The position numbers and the translations under genes were made by a program. From NCBI GenBank assembly GCA_041395865.1, contig JAWKZQ010000003.1, positions 186,001-250,000 of the forward strand: a stretch of DNA of 64,000 nt. Reading direction: 5' to 3'. The notes below the pieces were generated by a model, which did no database searches, was not told the origin of the DNA, and worked only from the letters and a program-made list of their open reading frames with translations. Origin of the DNA: IMCC2047 sp041395865. Its GTDB lineage: Bacteria; Pseudomonadota; Gammaproteobacteria; Pseudomonadales; IMCC2047. This document shows positions 8,874-17,823 of the stretch, in pieces; position 1 is the first letter of the stretch, and every line of letters begins with the position of its first letter.

Positions 8874-8985
8874 GCGGATTGCTAATACATACATGGTGCT
8901 CGGTCAGCTTTTTAAAACCCGGCAAACACCAAGTTAAATCGCACCGACCCGGCACAGGATTTTCAATATGTTAAGTGGAGTATTT

Positions 8986-9336
8986 ATGACGACAAATACG
9001 TCTTTCAATGCGGATCGAAAATTCTGGGATGATCAAAACTTCCCCTATGGTTTTGCCAGAAGTGGTGACTTCACCATTAAGCAGGCCGAACTTCTGGAGA
9101 GACATGGACAGGCTTATCTTATGTTGGCTCAAGGTCACCGGGAGCCTGCTGACTCGATTGAAAAGCGCTTTGTTGCCTTCTGCCGCGGTGAGAAAGAAGC
9201 AGACAATGTGCATGAAAAAATCTGGAAGCGTTACTCCGACAAGCTTCACAATCAGGGCGCACGTTACCTGCTAGCACGGGCTGAAGGGCAGACGGAAGGC
9301 AGTGATACTTCATTGTCCGTCAATCTGGATGACTAA
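8986..9336 (+). CDS. maoP: MaoP (YifE) macrodomain organisation protein, DUF413
   Basis: The 116-residue product closely follows E. coli YifE/MaoP. It has the core FPYGFARSGDFTIKQAELLERHG, then HREPADSIEKRFVAFCRGE, then the IWKRY helix. In E. coli MaoP is needed for the organisation of the Ori macrodomain together with the maoS site and belongs to the group of proteins that co-occur with Dam. I took the second ATG because it sits behind GTGGAG with good spacing; the first lies six codons upstream. E. coli keeps hdfR next to maoP. Here the neighbours are metabolic genes, so the context adds nothing to function. Confidence 0.88.
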   Translation: MTTNTSFNADRKFWDDQNFPYGFARSGDFTIKQAELLERHGQAYLMLAQGHREPADSIEKRFVAFCRGEKEADNVHEKIWKRYSDKLHNQGARYLLARAEGQTEGSDTSLSVNLDD

Positions 9337-9492
9337 TCTCTCCGGCAATTAACGACTCCATGGAAACGCTCAGGTAAAGGCGGGTACACAAAGATAAACG
9401 GTTGAAATTGGCAACTGGAAGGCTTAAAACTTGGGAGTAACAGCCATTCATTCCTAACGCTTGTCACACAAACGAGTTGAGGAGTCATCCTG

Positions 9493-10602
9493 ATGATCAT
9501 TATTCTGCACCCCGATACGGATTTGGGTAGTGATGCTTATATGCGCCTGAAAGACTACCTGGCCAATTTGCCTGATATTCAAATCAATCAGCATCAGGAG
9601 CTTGGCACCGAACATCGGGTCACTGAACTTTACCTGATCGGCTCAACGGCAGAGTTAGATGCCGCTGAGATCGAAGCCTTTGAAGTGGTGGAGCGGGTGG
9701 TGAGAGTCTCCCGCGAATACCGTATCTTAGGGCGGCACGGAAGTGATGAGCGCCCCGCCTATTTTGATTACAACGGGGTACGTTTTGGGCAGGATACTTT
9801 TCATGTCTTTGCAGGCCTGTGTGCGGTCAACAACCAGGAGGACAGCGACGCGATGCTCAAAGCCATCGGCGAACAGGGGCAGGAATGCGCGCGCATGGGA
9901 GCCTACAAGCCCCGTACCAATCCTTATTCATTCCAGGGGTTTGGCACGCAATGTTTACCGTATGTCTTTGAATCTGCCGGTAAATACGGAATTAAAGTGA
10001 TTGCCATGGAGGTGACGCACGAGGCGCATATCGAAGAAATACAGGCTGCGCTTGCCGATGCTGGGCAGCCAACGGGTGTCATGCTGCAAATTGGAACCCG
10101 TAACACCCAGAACTTTGAGTTGTTAAAGGCCGTCGGGCGTCAGCGTGAAATGCCGGTACTTTTCAAGCGCGGCTTTGGCATTACGCTGGAAGAATCGTTG
10201 AATGCGGCGGAGTACCTTGCCGCTGAAGGAAACCGGAAAGTTATTTTCTGCCTGAGAGGCATGAAAACCAACATGGGCGATCCGCACCGTAACCTGGTGG
10301 ATTTTGCCCACGTACCGGTTGTAAAACGATTGACCCGCATGCCGGTTTGTGTGGATCCGTCCCACTCGGTTGGGACACGCGAACTGGGTGTTGACGGTAT
10401 CCCGGATGTTTTTCATGCTGCTGCCCAGGGCGTTATTGCCGGCGCTAATATGGTGCTGGTTGACTTTCATCCGGCGCCGCAACGCGCACTGGTTGATGGT
10501 GCCCAGGCATTGACGCTTGATGAATTACCTTGGTTCCTGGCCGACATGCAGGCCGCCAGAAATTGTTATGAGGCAAGAGTTAAGCTGGCTGACAAGGGCT
10601 GA
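9493..10602 (+). CDS. aroF: 3-deoxy-7-phosphoheptulonate synthase, type I-beta
   Basis: This 369-residue DAHP synthase condenses phosphoenolpyruvate and erythrose 4-phosphate at the entry to the shikimate pathway. Residues 1-70 form a short ferredoxin-like regulatory domain (MIIILHPDTDLGS...), as in Thermotoga-type enzymes. The barrel carries GAYKPRTNPYSFQGFG, the phosphate/metal motifs KRGFG and CLRG, and DPSHSVGTREL near the end. There is no fused chorismate mutase. The ATG has a GAGGAG ribosome site. A shared terminator separates it from the convergent glutamate-synthase-like operon. The I-beta type differs from the AroFGH (I-alpha) enzymes usual in enteric bacteria. Confidence 0.9.
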   Translation: MIIILHPDTDLGSDAYMRLKDYLANLPDIQINQHQELGTEHRVTELYLIGSTAELDAAEIEAFEVVERVVRVSREYRILGRHGSDERPAYFDYNGVRFGQDTFHVFAGLCAVNNQEDSDAMLKAIGEQGQECARMGAYKPRTNPYSFQGFGTQCLPYVFESAGKYGIKVIAMEVTHEAHIEEIQAALADAGQPTGVMLQIGTRNTQNFELLKAVGRQREMPVLFKRGFGITLEESLNAAEYLAAEGNRKVIFCLRGMKTNMGDPHRNLVDFAHVPVVKRLTRMPVCVDPSHSVGTRELGVDGIPDVFHAAAQGVIAGANMVLVDFHPAPQRALVDGAQALTLDELPWFLADMQAARNCYEARVKLADKG

Positions 10603-10730
10603 GCCCCGGATTGATTTCGCCGTTATAAAGCAGCCCTTTTAAAATTTCTTTTCTGGGTTTCGAAAAGTGTTCTCTTGAAATACAGCATGAGGTCGGATTA
10701 CCTTCGGCACTTGGCTTAACCAGGCAAAAA

Positions 10731-10767
10731 AAAGCGCCGCAACCTGGTCAGTTGCGGCGCTTTTAAC
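10731..10767. terminator. Bidirectional terminator
   Basis: A perfect 13-bp stem AAAGCGCCGCAAC/GTTGCGGCGCTTT with a 7-base loop is flanked by A-rich and T-rich tracts. It serves both the DAHP synthase gene and the convergent glutamate-synthase-like operon. Confidence 0.9.
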
Positions 10768-10785
10768 TCAGTGTTTTACGACTGA

Positions 10786-13308
10786 TTAGTGCTTATGCAG
10801 GCTACCTGCCATGGGGATACCCAATGCTTTAGAAACAGCAATGGTTGTGGCCCGCATGTCTTCAGGCTCCATGTTCTGCACATTGGTTTTACCCGTACAG
10901 CGTGCCATCATGGTTGCTTCGGAAGTAAAGGCTTGCAGCAGGTTGGCTGTGCGCTCTTCACGATCTTCAGCTGTCAGGTCAGAACTGTAGACAGGTTCGC
11001 CGTGGGAGATGTCTGCACCCAAACACAGCGCAGCAGGCGTACCAATGACAACGGCTTTTGAACCCGCTGCCAGCATCTTGGCACCGTCGGTACCGGTACG
11101 CAGACCGCCGAAGTAAACCAGATCGATTTCTTCTTCACGACCCAAAGCGCGCAACTTGTCTACGGCTTTCTTCATGATTGACAGATCAGGTGCGCCAGTC
11201 AGTTCAGCACTCAGACCAGGCAGACCATTGGTAGCATCAAGGATCAGGAAGTCTGCTTCCTGTTGCAAACCAAACTCGATTGCCTTTTCAACATTGGAAA
11301 TATTGGCAATCAGGCCCGTTGATTGATCGGTTGAGGTACGAGCGATAGAGCCGGCTGCCATGGCGCTGTCTGCGTAGAAAGCAGCCGCATCGGCACTGGC
11401 GTTTGCAGTATCTTCAACGATCTGAACCCACTTTGCACCCTCGATAGGGTGAGTACCCAGGTAAGCTGCACCAGCATTAGCAATGGATTTGCCCCAAGAC
11501 TCACGAATCTCGGCAGGCGCGTGATCCAGGCCTGTTACCAGGAACGGCGTATCCAGTACGATGTTGTTGATGAAGCCCAGGTCCGTACGGGTTTTACAAC
11601 CTTCACGGTAGGGGTCAATTACCAGACGCGACAGGTTAGCTGGCAGGAATACCAGGTCATCCAGAGTCGCTACGTGATCTTCACCGAATGGGTTTTCACG
11701 CGTTTCCAGACGTGTATCCAGCAGGCGGAACTGCTCTTCAGTCTGGTCCGGTGTGATGCGAGCCATCGCAAAGATGGATTCACGCGCTTCCACGGTGTAG
11801 TCAGCAGAACCTGTTTCAGCATCACAGCGGAAACAACGTGCCGCTTCGGCCTTAGCTTCTTCGGCTGTGTAGGTGGTTTCGATCTCAGCGAACTCAACGG
11901 GGTTTTTGCCCATGCCGTTGAATGGCTGGTGCACACGTGGATTAATTTCCCACATAGGGTCGTTACACACAGGTACACGGCGAGTGCGGTAAGGCGTACG
12001 GTAAGGCAGTGGTTTTTCGTTGCCTTCCATAAAAGCTTTCATGTAGTAAGCCGCGCGGTGACCGTGGTGCATCGCTTCAACAATGGTGGAGCCGCCGAAG
12101 CCGCCGTCACCCGCTGCGAAGATCATTGGATCTTCTGTCGCCATGCTATCCCAGCTGGTTTTAACGCGATCCCAGTCCATCAGGCCTTTTTCTTCCAGCT
12201 CGCCACATTCGGCTTTCTGGCCAACCGCTGCGATAACCAGGCCACATTCGATGTCGTGCTCGGAACCTTCAACGGTTACCGGACGGCGGCGACCGTCTTC
12301 GTCAGGCTCACCCATGGCCGTTTTAACGCAACGCAGGGCTTTGCCGCCGTTGGCTGTGTCAACAACTTCAACAGGCTGGGTGTTGTAAACGATTTCAACA
12401 CCTTCCTCGATAGCGCCTTCCAGCTCCTCTTTACGAGCAGGCATGCCTTCAGCGTCGCGACGGTAAACAACCTTAACGTTTTTAACGCCAGGCATACGCA
12501 GTGCGGCACGACAGGCATCCATGGATACGTCGCCACCACCGATAACCAGTACAGTTTCAGGCAGGGTAGGACGCTCGCCACCGTTAATGCGACGCAGGAA
12601 GCCCACACCGTCTTCAACGAAAGGAGCCGCTTCACCTGGCAGGCCCATGTTTTTACCCACGGAGGCACCGATCGCCAACAGAATGGTGTCGTGTTTTTCT
12701 TTCAGTTCGTCCAGCGTTACGTCACGGCCCAGCGCAGAGTTCAGGTGAACCTTGATGCCAGGGCAGTGTTTCAATACGCGGTTGATATCTTCTTCGATAA
12801 CGCCTTCTGGCAGACGGAAGCGTGGGATACCCCAAACGCACATACCGCCCAGGCGGTCAGACGCTTCGTGCAGGTGTACTTCATAACCGGCTTCTGCCAG
12901 GTCATGAGCTGCCGTAACGCCAGCAGGACCGCCACCGATAACAGCTGCAGTTTTCTTCTGTGTAACAGCCACAGGTGGCAGGTGGAAGCCAGGGCCCAAT
13001 TCGTCCAGTACGTAACGCTTCAGGTTACGAATGGCGATTGGCGCATCACTGTCGGCACGGCGACAGGCTGGTTCACAGGGCGCATCACATACACGACCAC
13101 AGATACCGCTCATTGGGTTGGTCGCGTTGATGGCTTCCAGCGCTTGTTCAAATTTGCCTTCCCAGATCAAACCGATGTAGGAAGGGGCATCCGTACCAAT
13201 TGGGCAGGCTACCTGACAGGGCGCCGGAACGTAGTGAAGATCTTTAGTATCGTCGTCCAGATCCGGAGTCGCTGTCACGGACATTTCAGGTTGAAAAAAT
13301 TCAGTCAT
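10786..13308 (-). CDS. GltD-like NADPH oxidoreductase fused to a partial glutamate-synthase barrel
   Basis: This is an 840-residue fusion. Residues 1-110 hold the GltD-type double 4Fe-4S domain (CQVACPIGTDAP, ICGRVCDAPCEPACRR). About 120-450 is the FAD/NAD(P)H oxidoreductase (VIGGGPAGVTAA, VIGGGDVSMD, AAGDGGFGGS). A further CFRC motif lies near 500. The last 250 residues resemble half of the FMN barrel of GltB (VYFGGLRTGTDGAKMLAAGSKAV) but lack the 3Fe-4S cysteines. It is the last gene of a three-gene operon, seven bases after the GltB-like gene. It probably feeds electrons from NADPH to that subunit. The duplicated barrel remnant may be structural. It is not the standard 470-residue GltD. 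Confidence 0.82.
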   Translation of the reverse strand: MTEFFQPEMSVTATPDLDDDTKDLHYVPAPCQVACPIGTDAPSYIGLIWEGKFEQALEAINATNPMSGICGRVCDAPCEPACRRADSDAPIAIRNLKRYVLDELGPGFHLPPVAVTQKKTAAVIGGGPAGVTAAHDLAEAGYEVHLHEASDRLGGMCVWGIPRFRLPEGVIEEDINRVLKHCPGIKVHLNSALGRDVTLDELKEKHDTILLAIGASVGKNMGLPGEAAPFVEDGVGFLRRINGGERPTLPETVLVIGGGDVSMDACRAALRMPGVKNVKVVYRRDAEGMPARKEELEGAIEEGVEIVYNTQPVEVVDTANGGKALRCVKTAMGEPDEDGRRRPVTVEGSEHDIECGLVIAAVGQKAECGELEEKGLMDWDRVKTSWDSMATEDPMIFAAGDGGFGGSTIVEAMHHGHRAAYYMKAFMEGNEKPLPYRTPYRTRRVPVCNDPMWEINPRVHQPFNGMGKNPVEFAEIETTYTAEEAKAEAARCFRCDAETGSADYTVEARESIFAMARITPDQTEEQFRLLDTRLETRENPFGEDHVATLDDLVFLPANLSRLVIDPYREGCKTRTDLGFINNIVLDTPFLVTGLDHAPAEIRESWGKSIANAGAAYLGTHPIEGAKWVQIVEDTANASADAAAFYADSAMAAGSIARTSTDQSTGLIANISNVEKAIEFGLQQEADFLILDATNGLPGLSAELTGAPDLSIMKKAVDKLRALGREEEIDLVYFGGLRTGTDGAKMLAAGSKAVVIGTPAALCLGADISHGEPVYSSDLTAEDREERTANLLQAFTSEATMMARCTGKTNVQNMEPEDMRATTIAVSKALGIPMAGSLHKH

Positions 13309-13315
13309 TGTTCAG

Positions 13316-15292
13316 TTATCCTGCCTTACGAGCTAAAGTTGACAGATTGTCGTCAGGACGGGCGTGATCGCGGTGTCCTGGGACATAAGGTAATCCAGTG
13401 ATGTCGGCTGCTTCTGGGGTCAGAGCGACCAGGTCTTCACGGCTCACTTTGTGAACGTCGTCATAACCCAGCGCTTTGGTGATCGCAGCGATCTGCCAAC
13501 GCATGGATTCCAGGAAGCGGTGAATGTTTTGTGCCTGCAGGTCCAGGTTATAACGAGACTCGTGCCCTTTATCCTGCGTAGCAATACCGACTGGGCAGGT
13601 ACCTACGTGACATTGCATACAGGCAATACAACCACCGGCAATAATTGCAGCAGTACCTACGGATACACAGTCAGCACCCAGTGCCAGCATTTTAACGGCG
13701 TCAACACCGTCTTTAATGCCGCCCATCAATACCACGTCCATATCGTCCTTGGCGTCGATTTCTTTCAAGCCGTCCATCGCTTCCTGAATGGCACACAGGG
13801 TTGGAATACCGACGTTTTCCAGTACTTCAGTACTTGCTGCACCGGTAGAGCCCTGCAGGCCGTCCAGCTCAACAAAGTCAAAGCCATCTTTGTAAGCGAT
13901 TTTGATGTCATCTTTAACACGACCGGCACCCATTTTAATGCCCAGCGGTACGCGGTGGCCCATGGCTTCGCGCAGCTCATCCATCTTAATTACCAGGTCA
14001 TCGGCGCCCAGTACGTCAGGGTGGCGAGAAGGTGAACGCAGGTCGATACCTTCTGGAATACCACGGATTTTAGCAATTTCAGGGGTTACCTTTTTAGCCA
14101 TCAGCTGGCCACCCAGGCCTGGTTTTGCGCCCTGTGAAATATAAATCTCAACGGCATCTGCACGCTGGATATCCTGGATGCTGAAGCCCAGGCGGCCAGA
14201 CAGCATCTGCAGTACCAACTGATCGGCTTCTTCACGCTGTTCATCCATCATGCCGCCTTCACCGGTGTTCTCGGAAATACCGGACAGGCGAGAGGCGCGG
14301 GCCAGTGCCAGCTTCACGCTCTTACTCAGTGCGCCGAAACTCATTGGTGCAATCATTACTGGCATAGACAGATCCAGAGGCTTGGCACCCCAGCGGCCAC
14401 CTACAGTGGTATGCAGGTTGATGCCGTCCAGAGCACTAACGTCTGCTTTCACGTGAGAAACATCTTTCGCAAAGGCGATGTCGTTCAGGTGTGGTACGGG
14501 CTTGGATGCGCCGTAGCCACGGATACGGTAACGACCTACTTCACCTTTAATCCAGATATCTTCCTGTACTTTAGGGTTCCAGTAGTTGGAAGACTTGGAG
14601 TGTACGAAGAAAGGCTGTGGACGGTGACGCGGCTCTTGCTTGCCATAACGCAGTTTTTTACCGGCGTTCATTACCTTCGTGAAGGTACCATTGAATTCCA
14701 TGCCGTATTTGGCCAGGAATTCGTTAATGGATTCCAAATCACCTGGTGCCATATCAACGATTTCAGCGTCATTACCCAGGCTTCCAATGTTGCCGCCAAC
14801 GAAGATTTCGCCGCCGCTCATGTCCTGGCCAACATTTTCTGCAGCATCGCCCAGAATAATGATACGCCCACCGTACATCATATAGCCGGCCATAAAAGCG
14901 GCGTTACCGCCGCAGCACACAGTGCCTGATTTCATTACCTGACCGGCGCGGCTGCCCATGTTGCCGCGAATAACGACTTCGCCACCGCGGATTGCAACAC
15001 CGGCAATTGCACCGGCATTACCGCCAACAACTACCGAGCCTTCGTAGATGTTATCGCCTACAGCCCAGCCCACGTTGTGTTCGATTTTGTAGGTGCCACC
15101 GTGGGACAGGCCGCCACAGAAATAACCTGCAGAGCCCTTAACGGTAACGTTAATTGGATCGGTCAAACCCACGCCAATATTGTGCTTCGCATCTGGGTTG
15201 ATAACTTCTACGTCTTGGCCGTTACGGCCGCACTCACGGATTTTTTCGTTCGCTTCCGTGATGCTCAGTTTGCTTAAATCTATAGTGACCAT
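13316..15292 (-). CDS. GltB-like subunit: GXGXG domain fused ahead of the FMN synthase barrel
   Basis: The 658-residue protein begins with the GXGXG beta-helix (about 40-190; repeats such as GGEVVIRGNMGSRAG, GGNAAFMAGYMMYGG and GGRIIILGDAAENVG). The FMN-binding glutamate synthase domain follows (about 250-600), with MSFGALS, GEGG, AKPGLGG, LDGLQGSTGA and MGGIKDGVDA. The 3Fe-4S cysteine motif GCIACMQCHVGTCPVGIATQD is intact. In ordinary GltB the order is amidotransferase, FMN, GXGXG; here GXGXG comes first and the amidotransferase is a separate gene. Stand-alone parts of this kind occur in the Glx/Mgs (N-methylglutamate synthase) and archaeal systems. Its start overlaps the amidotransferase gene by 13 bases. 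The acceptor substrate is uncertain: 2-oxoglutarate or another oxo- or amino acid. Confidence 0.85.
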   Translation of the reverse strand: MVTIDLSKLSITEANEKIRECGRNGQDVEVINPDAKHNIGVGLTDPINVTVKGSAGYFCGGLSHGGTYKIEHNVGWAVGDNIYEGSVVVGGNAGAIAGVAIRGGEVVIRGNMGSRAGQVMKSGTVCCGGNAAFMAGYMMYGGRIIILGDAAENVGQDMSGGEIFVGGNIGSLGNDAEIVDMAPGDLESINEFLAKYGMEFNGTFTKVMNAGKKLRYGKQEPRHRPQPFFVHSKSSNYWNPKVQEDIWIKGEVGRYRIRGYGASKPVPHLNDIAFAKDVSHVKADVSALDGINLHTTVGGRWGAKPLDLSMPVMIAPMSFGALSKSVKLALARASRLSGISENTGEGGMMDEQREEADQLVLQMLSGRLGFSIQDIQRADAVEIYISQGAKPGLGGQLMAKKVTPEIAKIRGIPEGIDLRSPSRHPDVLGADDLVIKMDELREAMGHRVPLGIKMGAGRVKDDIKIAYKDGFDFVELDGLQGSTGAASTEVLENVGIPTLCAIQEAMDGLKEIDAKDDMDVVLMGGIKDGVDAVKMLALGADCVSVGTAAIIAGGCIACMQCHVGTCPVGIATQDKGHESRYNLDLQAQNIHRFLESMRWQIAAITKALGYDDVHKVSREDLVALTPEAADITGLPYVPGHRDHARPDDNLSTLARKAG

Positions 15293-16182
15293 GTTCTAAA
15301 TGTTCCAGGTGCTGGTTCTGTGGAGTTAACTGATTGGCCAGGGAAGAGGCGGTTGATGCTTACTTCCTCAGAGGCAATGGCAATCATGTCGTCATTTTCA
15401 AGCAGAACCATTGGTTTAGCGGCCAAATGGTCTTTCGCGTAACCGATTTCTGTTGGTGTTGAAACCAGGAACGAGAAAGTACCGTCCATGTCATCAATAG
15501 CGGTTTCCAGTGCGCTTTCCAGGCTGTTGCCTTGAGCCAGCTTGTCGGCCAGGTAAACAGCTACCAGCTCGCTGTCGTTATCCGTATGGAAAGCAAAGCC
15601 ACGGCGTTCCAGGCGACGACGCATTTTCCAGTAGTTGGTCAGCTGACCGTTGTGAACGATCGCGATATCTTCGAAGCCAGTCGCCCAGAAAGGGTGTGCT
15701 GCTTCAGGGCGTACCGCAGATTCGGTTGCCAAGCGCACGTGACCGATGGCGTGCGTGCCTTTTAATTCGCCTATGTGGTAGATAGCGTCCACGTCATGAG
15801 CCGTACCATCGTCTTTGATGATATCCAGCGTATGTCCGACGGAAACGAGTTTTGCGTGCTCTTCCATGTCTTTGGTGAAGGCCAGCAGGTCGCCACCGAA
15901 GTCGACACCAATGTGGTAGGTGCAACCTACAGTCTCTTCGGTTATGAGTTTGGCATCGTGTTTTTCAAGCAGCTCGCCGATGCTCTTGATCGCTTCGGCT
16001 TTGCCCGCTTCATCGGTTGGAATGATAAAGCGAAGTTGCAGTTGCTCTTTTTTATCGCCATACAGCGCAAAACCTGTGCTGTCTGGACCACGGTGCTGAC
16101 AGCCATCCAGCATGTTGATCAGCGCTTTGCCAATCTCATGGGAGCCTTTTTGTTTGTACATAACACCAGCTATGCCGCACAT
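15280..16182 (-). CDS. Class II glutamine amidotransferase (GltB N-terminal-like)
   Basis: This 300-residue Ntn-hydrolase begins MCGIAGVMYKQKG. Removal of Met exposes the catalytic cysteine, so the ATG is fixed, and it has an excellent AAGGAGGT ribosome site. GHVRLATESAV and HNGQLTNYWKMRRRLERRG correspond to the glutamine-binding loops of this class; NDSELVAVYLADKL follows. It would hydrolyse glutamine and pass ammonia to the GltB-like subunit encoded immediately downstream. It is the first gene of the operon and is preceded by a long non-coding region. A related split architecture is known for GlxB/MgsA proteins. Confidence 0.87.
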   Translation of the reverse strand: MCGIAGVMYKQKGSHEIGKALINMLDGCQHRGPDSTGFALYGDKKEQLQLRFIIPTDEAGKAEAIKSIGELLEKHDAKLITEETVGCTYHIGVDFGGDLLAFTKDMEEHAKLVSVGHTLDIIKDDGTAHDVDAIYHIGELKGTHAIGHVRLATESAVRPEAAHPFWATGFEDIAIVHNGQLTNYWKMRRRLERRGFAFHTDNDSELVAVYLADKLAQGNSLESALETAIDDMDGTFSFLVSTPTEIGYAKDHLAAKPMVLLENDDMIAIASEEVSINRLFPGQSVNSTEPAPGTFRTWSL

Positions 16183-17220
16183 TGTTGTACCTCCTTCCAA
16201 TTTAAGAATTTCCAGGGTGGGGCAACCCTTCGACTGCCGGGTTGAAAACGTCGTGCGCATACGCACACCGCTCAACTGAGGCAGGCCAGATATTTTGACC
16301 ACCCACTTGAGGATATTGTTAGATCCTGCTGCGGAAATATTTCGAATTAGTCCATATGTGAATGTGCCTCCCTAGCCGCGACTATTGTTAGATTGCCGCT
16401 TTCCAGCTTGGAAAACACGCCATAGTAGATCGTCCTTACTACGGGCTCAAACCAGCTAATTTTAACCGATTTTACCCCTCGGAGACAATGCCTCTATAAC
16501 TTAAAGTGATGTCTTTAATGTGGTGGGGTCCGTTTCTGAGGCGTTTTTTATGCTGTGAATGAGGCATAAATTGATAGCGCTCGCTAAGTTGTTGTACTTA
16601 TTAGCTTTTTAAAAAAGTTTTGGGTGGGGTTGTGTGGAATAAGCCAGAATTTAAAGGTGTTTGCTGCACCTGTCTCGCAAGGCGCATTTTAAATGAACTA
16701 CGCCGGCGACTCAGCCATTTTGCAAAAAATCACTGTATTGCCAGAACTGCGCCAGCGGGCTTGCGCAAGGAATTGGAACCTGGACGACTGGGGAGTCATA
16801 AATTTCCAACGGCGGGGGAGAGTTGCTGGCGCTACAAACGAACAAAATGAGCTGCGATTAATATTTGATATTTAATTTTATTAAACAATAAGTTGTATGA
16901 TTTTATTAATGTTAATTAATCGACTTGTTCTATTGCTGGCATCAATATCGAAGCCTTCTAGCGAGCCTACCTCCTTCGGGTTAATAACCTAGCGGGATTT
17001 AATTCCATAAACAGCTCGCCCCCGGGCCATCCCTTTATGCCAGCCAGCACGATAAACATCGGTTAAGCGATGAATTTTAAGCGTGTACTTTGGCTTTAAA
17101 TAAAACCATCATTTGGCAGAGTCAAACTCCGTTGGGTTGTGATAGTCTTGCTGCTACCTGATTTAAAACGATATATAAAATAACGATAAAGATTTTAACC
17201 AATCCTTACTGGAGGGAATG
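16183..17220. other. Intergenic region of about 1 kb between the divergent amidotransferase and cytochrome c genes
   Basis: I find no convincing gene here. Short frames near 16620-16875 have no ribosome site and no protein-like composition. A 15-base inverted repeat TTTCCAGCTTGGAAA lies at 16400-16414, and GTGCG-CATA-CGCAC at about 16252-16265 lies in the leader of the amidotransferase operon. The stretch 16860-16925 is very AT-rich. The region must hold promoters for both flanking genes and has room for a small RNA, but I recognise no riboswitch or sigma-54 signature. Confidence 0.5.
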
Positions 17221-17529
17221 ATGAAACTGAAAACTTTACTGGTTGCGGGCGTAATTGCAGCAATGCCATTTGCGGCAAACGCCGGTGATGCTGCAGCTGG
17301 AAAATCCAAGTCAGCTGCATGTGCAGCTTGTCACGGTGCGAATGGCGTAGCCACAAACCCGACTTATCCAAATCTGGCGGGTCAAAACGCTGCCTATCTG
17401 GAATCTGCATTGAAAGCCTATCGCGGCAAACAGCGTTCGGGTGGCCAGGCTCCTATTATGCAAGGTATGGCCGCTTCTTTGAGTGATGCCGATATCAGCG
17501 ATTTGGCTGCCTACTTCAGCAGTCTTTAA
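17221..17529 (+). CDS. Periplasmic class I cytochrome c (c553-like)
   Basis: This 102-residue protein has a signal peptide (MKLKTLLVAGVIAAMPFAANA), one haem motif CAACH at 34-38 and the distal ligand methionine in APIMQGMA (M80 or M83). It is a small soluble electron carrier of the c553/c4-half type. Two ATG codons are adjacent; the second is better spaced from GGAGGG. It is monocistronic, with its own terminator. It may serve a terminal oxidase or reductase, but nothing adjacent specifies the partner. Confidence 0.88.
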   Translation: MKLKTLLVAGVIAAMPFAANAGDAAAGKSKSAACAACHGANGVATNPTYPNLAGQNAAYLESALKAYRGKQRSGGQAPIMQGMAASLSDADISDLAAYFSSL

Positions 17530-17551
17530 GCCAGTTTCTTGCGGCTTAATC

Positions 17552-17587
17552 AAGCCGATGGACGGGTGACCGTTCATCGGCTTTTTT
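17552..17587 (+). terminator. Rho-independent terminator after cytochrome c
   Basis: A 14-bp stem AAGCCGATGGACGG/CCGTTCATCGGCTT (one G-U pair) with a GTGA loop is followed by TTTTTT. Confidence 0.9.
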
Positions 17588-17823
17588 ACGCCTGCTCAAT
17601 GCTTTCTTCGAGCATCAATAGAAATAACAATTAATCGTTGATTGCAATACTCTCTGGCTACATAACTTACCTGCGCACACTTGGATAAGCGTGCCTGCGC
17701 AATGATGAAAAGAAGGCCTGGACGACCCAATATGGGCCAGGCGTTTGCTGATGCTTTTTCGTCGTCGGCTGCTTGTCATACCGGCAGCGATACGGCGATG
17801 TTCATTTTATTAAAGGATTCGGT

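Noticed and set aside
11449..13401. A 650-codon open frame on the plus strand opposite the GltD-like fusion
   Set aside because: It is a mirror of biased codon use in the real gene. The translation lacks domain motifs, is rich in His, Phe and Thr, and has no ribosome site.
16183..16500. Sigma-54 or riboswitch control of the glutamate-synthase-like operon
   Set aside because: No GG-N10-GC element with the right flanks and no glycine- or glutamine-riboswitch pattern could be found on the minus strand.
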